Assembly: GCA_963808725.1 (NCBI GenBank) | Contig: CAWEGO010000002.1 | Coordinates: 1,550,001 to 1,614,000 of the forward strand | Reading direction: 5' to 3' | DNA from: JAHFUA01 sp963808725 | GTDB taxonomy: Bacteria; Acidobacteriota; Terriglobia; Terriglobales; Acidobacteriaceae | Length of the DNA stretch: 64,000 bases | Shown here: piece by piece, positions 1-7,104 of the stretch | Layout of the letters: every line of letters starts with the position of its first letter | Position numbering within the stretch: the stretch's first letter is position 1 | Program-made: the position numbers and the translations under genes | Notes under the pieces: model-generated | Seen by the model: only the letters and a program-made list of their open reading frames with translations | What the model was told of the DNA's origin: nothing | Databases searched by the model: none

Positions 1-96
1 AATCGCAGCGACGCTGATGAGGAAAACGAGAAGCGCGTACTCCACTAAGTCCTGCCCCTCATCATCCGACCACAGCCTACGGAAGGTTTGCATCAT
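1..96 (-). CDS. Flp family type IVb pilin (partial, copy 1)
   Basis: This is the first ~32 residues of a small pilin; the gene runs off the left edge of the window. It begins MMQTFRRLW, followed by DDEGQDLVEYALL and a hydrophobic stretch. The G-Q-D-L-V-E-Y pattern is the class III prepilin peptidase site of Flp pilins: cleavage after Gly, with Glu at +5 of the mature protein. Two more copies (ends at 2968 and 5815) are nearly identical over this part. A purine-rich AGGAGAG precedes the start. Flp pilins normally polymerise into Tad pili outside the cell, but no tad assembly genes lie in the window. Start may be the first or second ATG (96 or 93). Confidence 0.85.
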   Translation of the reverse strand, partial: MMQTFRRLWSDDEGQDLVEYALLVFLISVAAI

Positions 97-148
97 GGTC
101 TTTCTCTCCTGAAAGCATTGAATTTTGGAAGGAACACACTCTGCAAGA

Positions 149-163
149 GCAATTTTGGGCGCA
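149..163 (-). promoter_or_regulatory. Conserved TGCGCCC-AAAA-TTGC element, pilin copy 1
   Basis: On the minus strand this reads TGCGCCCAAAATTGC and is identical in all three pilin upstream regions. The TTGC half matches the -12 box of sigma-54 promoters at the right distance from an upstream TG. However, the -24 half has GC where the nearly invariant GG is expected. It is a candidate degenerate sigma-54 promoter, not a clear one. Confidence 0.3.
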
Positions 164-247
164 CAGTGCTCTGGCTTGCGAATCGTGGTTTTTTCCATGT
201 TTTGTTATGCTTAGACTATCTCTGGCAGGGCGGTTCTAGGCGGAAAG

Positions 248-265
248 CGTTGCATTCTTGCGACA
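248..265. promoter_or_regulatory. Palindrome upstream of pilin copy 1 (possible activator site)
   Basis: The sequence CGTTGCATTCTTGCGACA is an imperfect version of the perfect dyad seen at 3301-3320 (arms GCGTCGCA and TGCGACGC around TTCT). It lies about 155 bp upstream of the pilin start and about 118 bp upstream of the start point implied by the TTGC element. That is a typical distance for a bacterial enhancer-binding protein site. The protein that binds is not known. Confidence 0.4.
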
Positions 266-507
266 CCTGTCCGACCTACGGGAAGGTGTCCCACCCGCAA
301 TGAGAAGAGGTGGACCGGGTTAGGGCAGACTTCGATGCGGCGAAGACCGCCTTCAAAGCCCGCCAGCCTCGGTAACCCATAATGCGGCCGGAGCTTTCTG
401 CGTGCGTCATCGTCATTTCGGTGATCACGTGCTTCAGTTGGAGGGTTACCGATTCTCTAGCCAAATTGGCTCACTAACCGGCCACGCCGGCTTCTGCGGC
501 GCAGCCC

Positions 508-1248
508 CTACTGGGAACCGGCGGCGGAATGCTTCCATTGAACCTTTTCTTCGGGTAACAGCGGTGCAGATTCTTGCGCTTTGCTACCAAATGAAAAGAG
601 TCGGGGGCCGAACATGCCCACACGCAATCGGTATTCCGCGTATTCCGGGAAGGTGTGCGCCAGCACAAGTTCCTCATAGCGGATGCGCACCAGGGTCAAG
701 CCGAACCAAACTAGAAGAGCAATCGTAAGGGCAAGGCTGCTAAAGGCGAGCCAGAACCCGACATACTGCACGATATAGGCGGTATAGATGGGGTGCCGAG
801 CCAGGCGGTAGGGGCCGGAGGTCACGATTTCCCTGGCTTGCGGGACCAGGCTGAAAGAGCGCCGCAGCCGCCAGGTTGTCCACACCGAAAACAAGACGCC
901 GCAGAGCCACAGCAGGTACCCGAGCAAAACCAGCAGCTTGCTGGGTGACGGGCGGAGCCAGCCCGGATGCCAGGTGGAAGTGACGACGGCAAAGCTCAAG
1001 ACGAAGAAAGTACCCGCATAAGCTGCAATACGCGGTCCCCATCCCTGTAATTTACCCCTTGCTGGCTGGCGCAAGAGAAAGCTGAAGGCCACCATCGCCT
1101 CATGGAGGAGGATAGGCATCAGCATAAAGCCGGCCATCATGGATCGGCGGAAAAAAAGCGCCGCGACACTCATGAAGAAAAGAAACCCTACCCAATCACT
1201 CCAATGATGGCGTGTCTGTTCGACCGGCAGGGAACAGGATTTGACCAT
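508..1248 (-). CDS. Isoprenylcysteine carboxyl methyltransferase-like membrane protein, paralogue 1
   Basis: Protein of 246 aa with several hydrophobic segments. Near the C-terminus it carries the ICMT/phospholipid methyltransferase signature TSGPYRLARHPIY followed by a helix and FPEYAEYRLRVGMFGPRL; the R-x-P-x-Y type motif is where SAM binds in this family. Family members methylate isoprenyl-Cys, phospholipids or other lipids; the substrate here cannot be told. Start was set at the ATG giving MVKS by alignment with the paralogue at 6345-7091, whose N-terminus MVKI...RHHW-DW-GFLF matches. An upstream in-frame ATG at 1398 would add 50 unrelated residues. It is encoded on the same strand as the adjacent pilin. 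Confidence 0.8.
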   Translation of the reverse strand: MVKSCSLPVEQTRHHWSDWVGFLFFMSVAALFFRRSMMAGFMLMPILLHEAMVAFSFLLRQPARGKLQGWGPRIAAYAGTFFVLSFAVVTSTWHPGWLRPSPSKLLVLLGYLLWLCGVLFSVWTTWRLRRSFSLVPQAREIVTSGPYRLARHPIYTAYIVQYVGFWLAFSSLALTIALLVWFGLTLVRIRYEELVLAHTFPEYAEYRLRVGMFGPRLFSFGSKAQESAPLLPEEKVQWKHSAAGSQ

Positions 1249-1693
1249 AGACGCGGTTATCTCCCAATGAAACCCTAACAGCAGTCCACGTGCCATGGCG
1301 CGAAACGTGCTGGAAAAATGGATCAGGGGGCGATGTTGGCCTAAGTGCTTCGAAGCACAGAGGATTGCTGCGGGCGGCTGGTTTGGAGCCCGAGGCACTC
1401 GTTTTCAGCGCACTCGGAGCTGTGCCGGGGATACATCAGGTGTCTCAACTCCGAGACAGTTGAAACCAAGGCTGGTGCCCCGGTCTTGGCGCCTAAGTGA
1501 CAGAAAAGCCTCCTCAGCAGAACCCACAGCTTGCTTCTGATTCCGGAAGCCGCCTAAACACCGCCGCTTGCCGACCTGCAGCAAACGGCGAGAAGACCAG
1601 GCTGTCTTGCCATCGTTTCCGCATCAAGCGAGGCGCGCCTGGGCTGAAGCGTGCTGGCATACAACCTCGGGAACCTGAAATTAAGGGGCAACG
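1249..1693. other. Intergenic region, divergent promoters expected
   Basis: This 445-base gap separates the divergent methyltransferase (minus) and GT87-like (plus) genes, so promoters for both should be here. I see no gene, tRNA or strong hairpin. The small overlapping open frames have no recognisable product. Confidence 0.45.
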
Positions 1694-2954
1694 ATGCGAA
1701 ATTTCCCTTCGTTGGCATCCGTTTCCAAGGGCCTGACTCCGAGACGGGTGACGGCCCACGCCACCATCGCGGCAAGTGTCGCTTGGGGGATGTACTTCCT
1801 AAACATTGCCAGGCCGGGTTTCCTCGATCGTGCGGGAAATCTTAAGGGTACTGACTTTCTGCAGTTTTTATACGGCAGGGGAATTTTTCAGAACCTGCCG
1901 CATGTCTGCGCTGTACAACGTACAGCAATTCTGGACGGCGTGCGAGCGCGCCGTCCCGGGTATCACGAATCGGCATTATTTTCCGGTTTATCCCCCTCAG
2001 GTGGCGCTGCTATTTTCGCCGTTATCGTCGTTACCCTATCTTTCGTCTTTGCTGCTCTGGGTCATCATAAACGGGGTGCTTTATGCTGCGTGCTGTTTTG
2101 CCTTCACATTCACTTGCCCGACTGCCGCCGCCCGTCGGTCTGCATTCCTGATATCGGCGCTTGCATTTCCACCCTTCTTGAGCACAATCGCGCACGGTCA
2201 AGTCTCGATTGTCGCGCTGGCCTGCATCACCGGCGCATTTGTGGCATATGTCCGGCGAATGCCCCCGATCGCCGGCATGGCGCTTGGCTGCACAGTTTTC
2301 AAGCCGCAGATCTTCGTCGCCTTCCTCGTCGCACTGGCCGTTGTCCGCTCCTACAGAGTCATCGCGGGAATGTTGATGGCGGCCGCCGTGCAGATCGGTC
2401 TGACGGCAATGCTGGCCGGCGCCGGCGCCCTAATAGCGTACTTTAGGCTCGTTGCTAAGCTCCCTCAATTGAACGCTGCCGTGCTCGCGGTGAAGCCATT
2501 CCAGATGCATTCACTTCGTGCATTCTGGATGTTACTGCCCCTGGGCCGAGCTGGGATGGTGCTCTGGCTCGTATCCGTCGCCGCAATTCTCATAATCCTA
2601 AGGGCGCGTTGGCGCCGCCATAGTCGTACACAGGTTCAGTTCGCGCTGCTAATTCTTGCCGCCACACTCATCAACCCACATCTTTATATCTACGACGCGG
2701 TCCTGCTTGCGCCCGCGCTTGCGGTTGCCGCAGAAGAGAGCCTAATTGCTGATGATCGACGCGCGGAACTGATTCGGGTTGGTCTTTACGCACTCTTCGC
2801 GTGCTTCTTCTTCGGCTCGCTCACTCGTTTTACTCACCTTCAGCTCTCGGTCCCCGTGCTGGCGGTCTTGTTCTACGCTCTATCATCACAAGGATCGAAG
2901 AACCTTCATCGCGAGAGCGACGCGCTCTTGATCGCTGCTGACGGCGTGGGGTGA
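1694..2954 (+). pseudogene. GT87/DUF2029-like membrane glycosyltransferase, frameshifted (copy 1)
   Basis: Two overlapping frames together make one ~419-aa polytopic membrane protein. The first (from ATG 1694, preceded by AAGGGGCAACG) gives an N-terminal helix and GNLKGTDFLQF. The second continues YTAGEFFRT, SALYNVQQFW, YPPQVALLFSPLSSLPY and further helices to 2954. These are hallmarks of the GT87/DUF2029 family, which uses polyprenyl-phosphate sugars to glycosylate acceptors outside the membrane. The break is in a TTTTT run at 1865-1869: removing one T restores LQF-YTAG exactly. It is a real +1 lesion, a sequencing error or, less likely, slippage. A paralogue at 7105-8471 is also frameshifted. 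Confidence 0.75.
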
Positions 2955-2967
2955 AGATGAGCGAGTA

Positions 2968-3135
2968 TTAACGAACCGCGGAATCGGCTCTCGAGAACAC
3001 CTTGCTGACGTCGGTTCCTAGAGTCGTCAAGACAGTAATCGCGGCAATGCCGATAAGGAAGACGAGAAGGGCGTACTCCACTAGGTCTTGCCCCTCATCA
3101 TCGCACCACAGTCTGCGGAAGGTTTCCATTATCAT
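2968..3135 (-). CDS. Flp family type IVb pilin, copy 2
   Basis: A 55-aa protein: short charged leader ending DDEG, a predicted prepilin peptidase cut, then QDLVEYALL and a hydrophobic helix of about 20 residues, ending in KVFSRADSAVR. Size and layout fit Flp pilins. Start could be ATG 3135 (MIMETF) or ATG 3129 (METF); the other copies favour METF as the conserved part. A longer frame open to 3399 is just read-through of the upstream block. It sits tail to tail, 13 bases apart, with the GT87-like gene. Confidence 0.85.
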   Translation of the reverse strand: MIMETFRRLWCDDEGQDLVEYALLVFLIGIAAITVLTTLGTDVSKVFSRADSAVR

Positions 3136-3203
3136 GTCTTCTTTCTGCCCGAGCATCGCAAGGAACACGTTATTTCCAGAATCTGCAAGGGCAATTTTGA
3201 AGG

Positions 3204-3218
3204 GCAATTTTGGGCGCA
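3204..3218 (-). promoter_or_regulatory. Conserved TGCGCCC-AAAA-TTGC element, pilin copy 2
   Basis: Same minus-strand motif as at 149-163 and 6063-6077. A second GCAATTTT lies immediately downstream at 3191-3198, so this copy carries a small local duplication. The sigma-54-like reading has the same weakness: no GG at -24. Confidence 0.3.
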
Positions 3219-3300
3219 CTCTGCTCTTGGTTGCGATTCGTGGCCTTTCCCCATGTTTTGCTACGTTTGAGATTATCTTTGGTGGGGCTCTGGGCAGAAA

Positions 3301-3320
3301 GCGTCGCATTCTTGCGACGC
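3301..3320. promoter_or_regulatory. Perfect 20-bp palindrome upstream of pilin copy 2
   Basis: GCGTCGCATTCTTGCGACGC has perfect 8-base arms around a 4-base centre. It is centred about 118 bp upstream of the start point implied by the TTGC element and about 175 bp from the pilin start codon. Position and symmetry suggest a dimeric activator site; the nearest candidate activator encoded here is the bEBP at 10340-11713 (inference). Confidence 0.5.
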
Positions 3321-3543
3321 CTGTCCGAGCTGTGGCGCAGGTCTTGCCCGCGGCCGGTTCCCGGCAGCCTGGGATCCGACTAAGCCCCTTTGAGAACAAT
3401 CACTTGCCTGCTAAAATCGGGCCAATCGGCGACCCGGGTATGGTCCCCGAGCTGCTCACGCCACCAGTGGGGGATGAATATCTCTGCGTGGTCAGGATCT
3501 GACGGAGGCGCAGCGGCAGTGGCAGGAGGCGAAGGTCCTGCGG

Positions 3544-5337
3544 TTGGACGTTTCTCCCGCCGCAAAGATCGGCGCCAATGACGGTATGTCCTCATCGGGC
3601 TCAACGCGTATCGCCGTCGATTCTGCAGGCGTGCGATCCCAATCCGCCGGTGGCGAGGTCACGACTAAGGCCGCCATGAGCAGGCGGCGCCTATGGTCAC
3701 TCCGGATCGCGACCGCCATCCTGGTTCCGGCGTTCCTGCTGGGAACCGTGGAGACCTGGTTGCGGATCCGCGGAATCGGAACTCCCAGCGGCGTCACCCG
3801 CCCTTGCACCGTCCACGGCCGGCCCGCATTTTGTGACAACCGGTGGTTCACGGCGCCGTTCTTCCCGCCCGGCATCTTCCGGATACCGGCCCCGTATGCG
3901 ATTCCCGCCGCGAAGCCGCCAGGAACCTTTCGCATCTTCATCCTAGGAGAATCGGCGGCCGAGGGGGATCCCGAGCCCTCCTACGGATTCGGCCGATACC
4001 TGGAGGTGATGCTCCGGGAACGCTTTCTGGGGGTGAAGTTCGAGGTTATCAACGCCGGCATTACCGCCATCGACTCCCACGTGCTGCTGCCCATGGCCAA
4101 GGAGTTGGCGCACCACCAGCCCGATTTGTTCATCCTCTATGCCGGCAGCAACGAAGTCGTCGGACCTTACGGGGCAGGGACCGTACTCACCCGCCAGGCT
4201 TCGAGCCTCCCGCTCATCCGCGCGAGCATCTTCGTCAGGTCCACTCGAACCGGCCAGCTTCTCGCCTGGGTCGGCCGCAGGAAAGAGCAACAGCCAGAGG
4301 AATGGCGCGGGATGGCGATGTTCCTTGGACAGCAAGTCCGGGCCGATTCTCCGCTCATGGGGCATGTATACGAGAATTTCGCCGCCAATCTGCACGACAT
4401 TGTCGCCGCCGCTCGCAGCTCGGGCGCCCGGGTATTGATCAGCACCGTGGCCACGAATCTAAAGGATTGTGCCCCGTTCGCTTCGTTGCACCGCGAGGGC
4501 ATGGGAGAAGATGCCCTGCGCTCCTGGTCGGCGCTGGTTCAACGGGCCGCGGCCCTCGAGGGCGCCGGGGCATACGCCGAGGCCTTGAAGCTGTACCTGG
4601 AGGCGGCAGACATCGACGGCGAGTATGCCGAACTCCAGTTTCGGATTGCCCACTGCCTGTGGATGCTCGGAGATTTCCCAGCGGCGCGACAGCGGTTTCT
4701 CCATGCCCGTGATCATGATACCCTTCGTTTTCGCGCCGACAGCAGGACCAATGACATCATTCGTTCCGTGGCAGCAGCCTGGGGCCCCGGCGTCGAACTG
4801 GTGAATGCCGCCGCGCTTTTTGCCGAGGGGAGCCCACACGGCGTCCCCGGCAGCGAGCTTTTCTACGACCACTTGCACATGAACCCCCGAGGCGGCTACC
4901 TGCTGGCGCGCGCGTTGTTCCTCCGGGTCGCCAGCATGCTGCCACCGGAGACGCGGCGCCCGGCCGTGGACGGCGACGTTCCCTCTGAGGCGGACTGCGA
5001 GCGGTTGCTCGCACTCACGCGCGAAGATCGCTCGCGAGTCGCTACCAAAGTGCTCGTCCGCTTATCCAAGCCTCCCTTCACGAATCAGTTAAACCACGAC
5101 GAGCAAGTCCTGAACATGAAACGCGAGGCGGATGCCCCGATCGACAGCTACGACGAGACCGCCGCGCAGTATCAATGGGCGATCGCCCAGGACCCAGACG
5201 ATCGCCTGTTGCATCTTAACTACGGCCTCCTGCTCCTGAAGCGGGGCGACTCTACGGCGGCGGCAGAGCAGTTCCGCGACGCGCGTCCTTACGATGACGC
5301 TTCCTTCGCTACACCGGACGGTCCCTACTCTCGCTGA
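3544..5337 (+). CDS. SGNH/GDSL hydrolase-like protein with TPR-like C-terminal part
   Basis: Protein of up to 597 aa. After one N-terminal membrane anchor (LRIATAILVPAFLLGTVE) the extracytoplasmic part has the SGNH hydrolase block order. FILGESAAEG is block I (nucleophile Ser in GES), a central NAG and YAGSNEVVG follow (Gly and Asn blocks), and YDHLHMNPRGGYLLA is the Asp-His block. Helical TPR-like pairs lie at about residues 330-390 and again near the C-terminus (HLNYGLLLLKRGDSTAAAEQF). Such proteins deacylate or modify surface polysaccharides or act as scaffolds. Start is uncertain: TTG 3544 (after GAAGG), ATG 3586 or ATG 3676 (MSRRRLW, an ideal membrane-anchor start). Confidence 0.7.
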   Translation: MDVSPAAKIGANDGMSSSGSTRIAVDSAGVRSQSAGGEVTTKAAMSRRRLWSLRIATAILVPAFLLGTVETWLRIRGIGTPSGVTRPCTVHGRPAFCDNRWFTAPFFPPGIFRIPAPYAIPAAKPPGTFRIFILGESAAEGDPEPSYGFGRYLEVMLRERFLGVKFEVINAGITAIDSHVLLPMAKELAHHQPDLFILYAGSNEVVGPYGAGTVLTRQASSLPLIRASIFVRSTRTGQLLAWVGRRKEQQPEEWRGMAMFLGQQVRADSPLMGHVYENFAANLHDIVAAARSSGARVLISTVATNLKDCAPFASLHREGMGEDALRSWSALVQRAAALEGAGAYAEALKLYLEAADIDGEYAELQFRIAHCLWMLGDFPAARQRFLHARDHDTLRFRADSRTNDIIRSVAAAWGPGVELVNAAALFAEGSPHGVPGSELFYDHLHMNPRGGYLLARALFLRVASMLPPETRRPAVDGDVPSEADCERLLALTREDRSRVATKVLVRLSKPPFTNQLNHDEQVLNMKREADAPIDSYDETAAQYQWAIAQDPDDRLLHLNYGLLLLKRGDSTAAAEQFRDARPYDDASFATPDGPYSR

Positions 5338-5814
5338 ATAGGACGCGACGAGTTCCGCGCGGACACCGCTTCATTTGTGTGGGTAAACTGAATAACTCGA
5401 TTCAGACTGGTGAGGGAAAACAAAACGTGCTCCATCTCCTCGACCTGCGGATGGAGACCTCGCCGTTGCGGTTGACCCTGACCACGGGGCAAGCCGGCTT
5501 TTCCGGCCGGTAATCGACGATGCAGGGGTTTGCTAGCAACGCACCCCCCACTGAGAGGAGTACTCCGGCGCTGGGAGCGCCACTCCTCGCAGCGGGTGAG
5601 CCGTCACTCGGTGCCGGTATACCCAACTCGCTCGCCCGTAACGCTACCCGCAGCCATAGCTTACCAATGGGGCCGCAGCGATGGACACCATGGGCACCCT
5701 GGCATTGCAAGGTCGTTTGCCGGGCGTTGAGTTTGGGAAAACCTGGGTGTTTTCACACCTGTGATTTCGGAGCGCTAGCCTGCCGCGAAGCGCGCGCCGA
5801 GATGGCTCCCAGGA
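5338..5814. other. Intergenic region, nothing recognised
   Basis: A 477-base gap between the SGNH-like gene and the third pilin. Open frames on both strands (for example 5520-5876 plus and 5402-5710 minus) have no recognisable domain, no convincing ribosome binding site and atypical composition. I see no repeat or strong hairpin. Confidence 0.4.
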
Positions 5815-6000
5815 TCACCCTCCCCACCCTCCCCCTTGGCCGATCGCAGAATCGGCTCTCGAGAACACCTTGCTGACGTCGGTTCCTAGACTTTGCAAGA
5901 TGGTAATCGCGGCAATGCCGAGAAGGAAAAGAAGAAGCGAGTACTCTACTAAGTCTTGTCCCTCATCATCGCACCACAGTCTCCGGAAAGTTTCCATCAT
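5815..6000 (-). CDS. Flp family type IVb pilin, copy 3
   Basis: A 61-aa pilin nearly identical to copy 2: MMETFRRLW, DDEG|QDLVEYSLL, a hydrophobic helix with LLGIAAITILQSLG, then DVSKVFSRADSA and an extra glycine-rich tail GQGGGWGG. AGGAGAGAAGAGACC precedes the ATG. It faces the second methyltransferase gene across a shared ~340-base intergenic region. The tail difference is the main divergence from copy 2. Confidence 0.87.
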   Translation of the reverse strand: MMETFRRLWCDDEGQDLVEYSLLLFLLGIAAITILQSLGTDVSKVFSRADSAIGQGGGWGG

Positions 6001-6062
6001 GGTCTCTTCTCTCCTGCGCATTGGATTTGCAAGGAACGCGCCTAATTCCCTACTCTGCGAAG

Positions 6063-6077
6063 GCAATTTTGGGCGCA
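6063..6077 (-). promoter_or_regulatory. Conserved TGCGCCC-AAAA-TTGC element, pilin copy 3
   Basis: Third identical occurrence on the minus strand, about 60 bases upstream of the pilin ATG, leaving room for a ~50-base untranslated leader. The -24 half of a sigma-54 promoter is poorly matched. Confidence 0.3.
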
Positions 6078-6161
6078 CTGTGCCCTTGCTTGCGGATCGT
6101 GGCCTTACCCAATGTTTTGTTAGGCATAGCTCTCTTTTGCGCGGCGGCTCCGGGCGCTAAG

Positions 6162-6181
6162 GTGTCGCATTCTTGCGACGC
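6162..6181. promoter_or_regulatory. Palindrome upstream of pilin copy 3
   Basis: GTGTCGCATTCTTGCGACGC has 8-base arms with one mismatch around TTCT. It is centred about 119 bp upstream of the start point predicted from the TTGC element, the same geometry as the other two copies. It also lies about 170 bp upstream of the divergent methyltransferase gene and could serve both. Confidence 0.45.
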
Positions 6182-6344
6182 CTGTCCGATCTGTGGCGCA
6201 GGTTTCGTCTGCGGCTGATTCCCGGCAGCCTGGGGCCCGGCTAAGCCGTTTGCGAAGAATCACTTGCCTGCGACTATTGGGCGAATCGCGGTCCGGAAAA
6301 TGGCCCCCGGCCTGCTCCTCCCGTCAGTGGGGGAATATCCCTGC

Positions 6345-7091
6345 ATGGTCAAGATCCGCCGGGTAGCATCTCAACGAGCACGGCATCACTGGACTGATTG
6401 GGCCGGTTTTCTTTTTTGTCTGGGGATGGCGGGCAGCGTACTGCGGCGCGCACCCATCCTGGGGATCATGCTGTTGCCCGTCTACGCGAGTGACGTGGTG
6501 CCCGGCATCGCGTTCCTTATACGTCGGCCGGCGAAAGCCCGGCTGGAGGGTTGGGGGGCGCGCATCGCCACCTATGGCGGCACCTTCCTCATCCCGGCCT
6601 TCTTCGCGTTTGGCGGCTGGGGGCACCCGTCCTGGTTGGCGTCCACGCCCGCGACATGGGCAGTCAAAACCGGGTATTGCATGTGGCTGGTGGGTTTGGT
6701 CTTGGATATCTGGGCGGTGTGGCAGTTGCGCCGCTCTTTCGGCCTGGCTCCGCAGGCCCGCGAACTGGTGAGGACCGGCCCCTATCGGCTGGCGCGGCAT
6801 CCCATCTATGCCACTCACACGCTCAAGTACCTCGGCATTTGGCTGGGGCGCTTCACCCTGCCGGTCGGCGTCACTTTCCTGGCTTGGCTGGGGCTGACGG
6901 CGGCACGCATTCACTACGAAGAAATGGTGCTGGAAGACACATTCCCGGAATACGCGGAATACCGTCAACAGGTGGGCCGGTTCGGTCCCAAATTGCTTTC
7001 CGGCGGCACGGCGCGAGAGAAACCTGCGGAGCTGCCGTCTGACACCCTGAGAATCAGCGGCGCATCATCCCCTGATTGCCGCAACCCCTAG
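6345..7091 (+). CDS. Isoprenylcysteine carboxyl methyltransferase-like membrane protein, paralogue 2
   Basis: A 248-aa polytopic membrane protein, paralogue of 508-1248. It shows the family signature RTGPYRLARHPIYATHTLKY, then a hydrophobic helix and EDTFPEYAEYRQQVGRFGP. The conserved Arg/His/Pro/Tyr residues bind SAM in ICMT/PEMT proteins. Start at MVKIRR is supported by paralogue alignment; the frame is open further upstream to 6264. The next gene, a GT87-like protein, begins 13 bases downstream, so the pair may be co-transcribed. The same two families are neighbours, divergently, at 0.5-3 kb. Confidence 0.82.
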   Translation: MVKIRRVASQRARHHWTDWAGFLFCLGMAGSVLRRAPILGIMLLPVYASDVVPGIAFLIRRPAKARLEGWGARIATYGGTFLIPAFFAFGGWGHPSWLASTPATWAVKTGYCMWLVGLVLDIWAVWQLRRSFGLAPQARELVRTGPYRLARHPIYATHTLKYLGIWLGRFTLPVGVTFLAWLGLTAARIHYEEMVLEDTFPEYAEYRQQVGRFGPKLLSGGTAREKPAELPSDTLRISGASSPDCRNP

Positions 7092-7104
7092 GCCGGGATC
7101 ATCC

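Larger units (their letters stand above)
97..507. other. Intergenic region with pilin upstream block, copy 1
   Basis: No gene is supported in this 411-base gap between the first pilin and the methyltransferase gene. The part up to about 300 is the copy 1 version of a block that recurs upstream of the other two pilins (3136-3400 and 6001-6260). It contains the conserved GTGCGCCCAAAATTGC motif and the imperfect palindrome, listed separately. The remainder up to 507 shows nothing I recognise. Confidence 0.6.
3136..3543. other. Intergenic region: pilin upstream block copy 2 plus a vestige of an ICMT gene start
   Basis: No intact gene in 408 bases. The left part repeats the pilin upstream block. 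The right part (about 3350-3500) aligns with 6220-6355, the region just upstream of and including the first codons of the second methyltransferase gene. Here the equivalent of MVKIRR reads VVRI and is then stopped. The stretch is therefore a truncated duplicate of the pilin/methyltransferase intergenic region. Confidence 0.6.
6001..6344. other. Shared divergent intergenic region, block copy 3
   Basis: A 344-base region between pilin copy 3 (minus) and ICMT paralogue 2 (plus). It holds the third copy of the conserved pilin upstream block and the right-hand portion that is duplicated at 3350-3500. No gene is seen. Confidence 0.6.

Noticed and set aside
149..163. Calling the conserved pilin element a definite sigma-54 promoter
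   Set aside because: The -12 TTGC fits but the -24 GG is missing in all three copies; kept as low-confidence only.
2968..3399. A 143-aa version of pilin copy 2
   Set aside because: The N-terminal 88 residues are translated from the conserved upstream block; paralogue alignment puts the start at METF or MIMETF.
5402..5876. Small genes in the gap before pilin copy 3
   Set aside because: Overlapping open frames on both strands have no domain, no convincing ribosome site and differ from the codon use of the neighbours.
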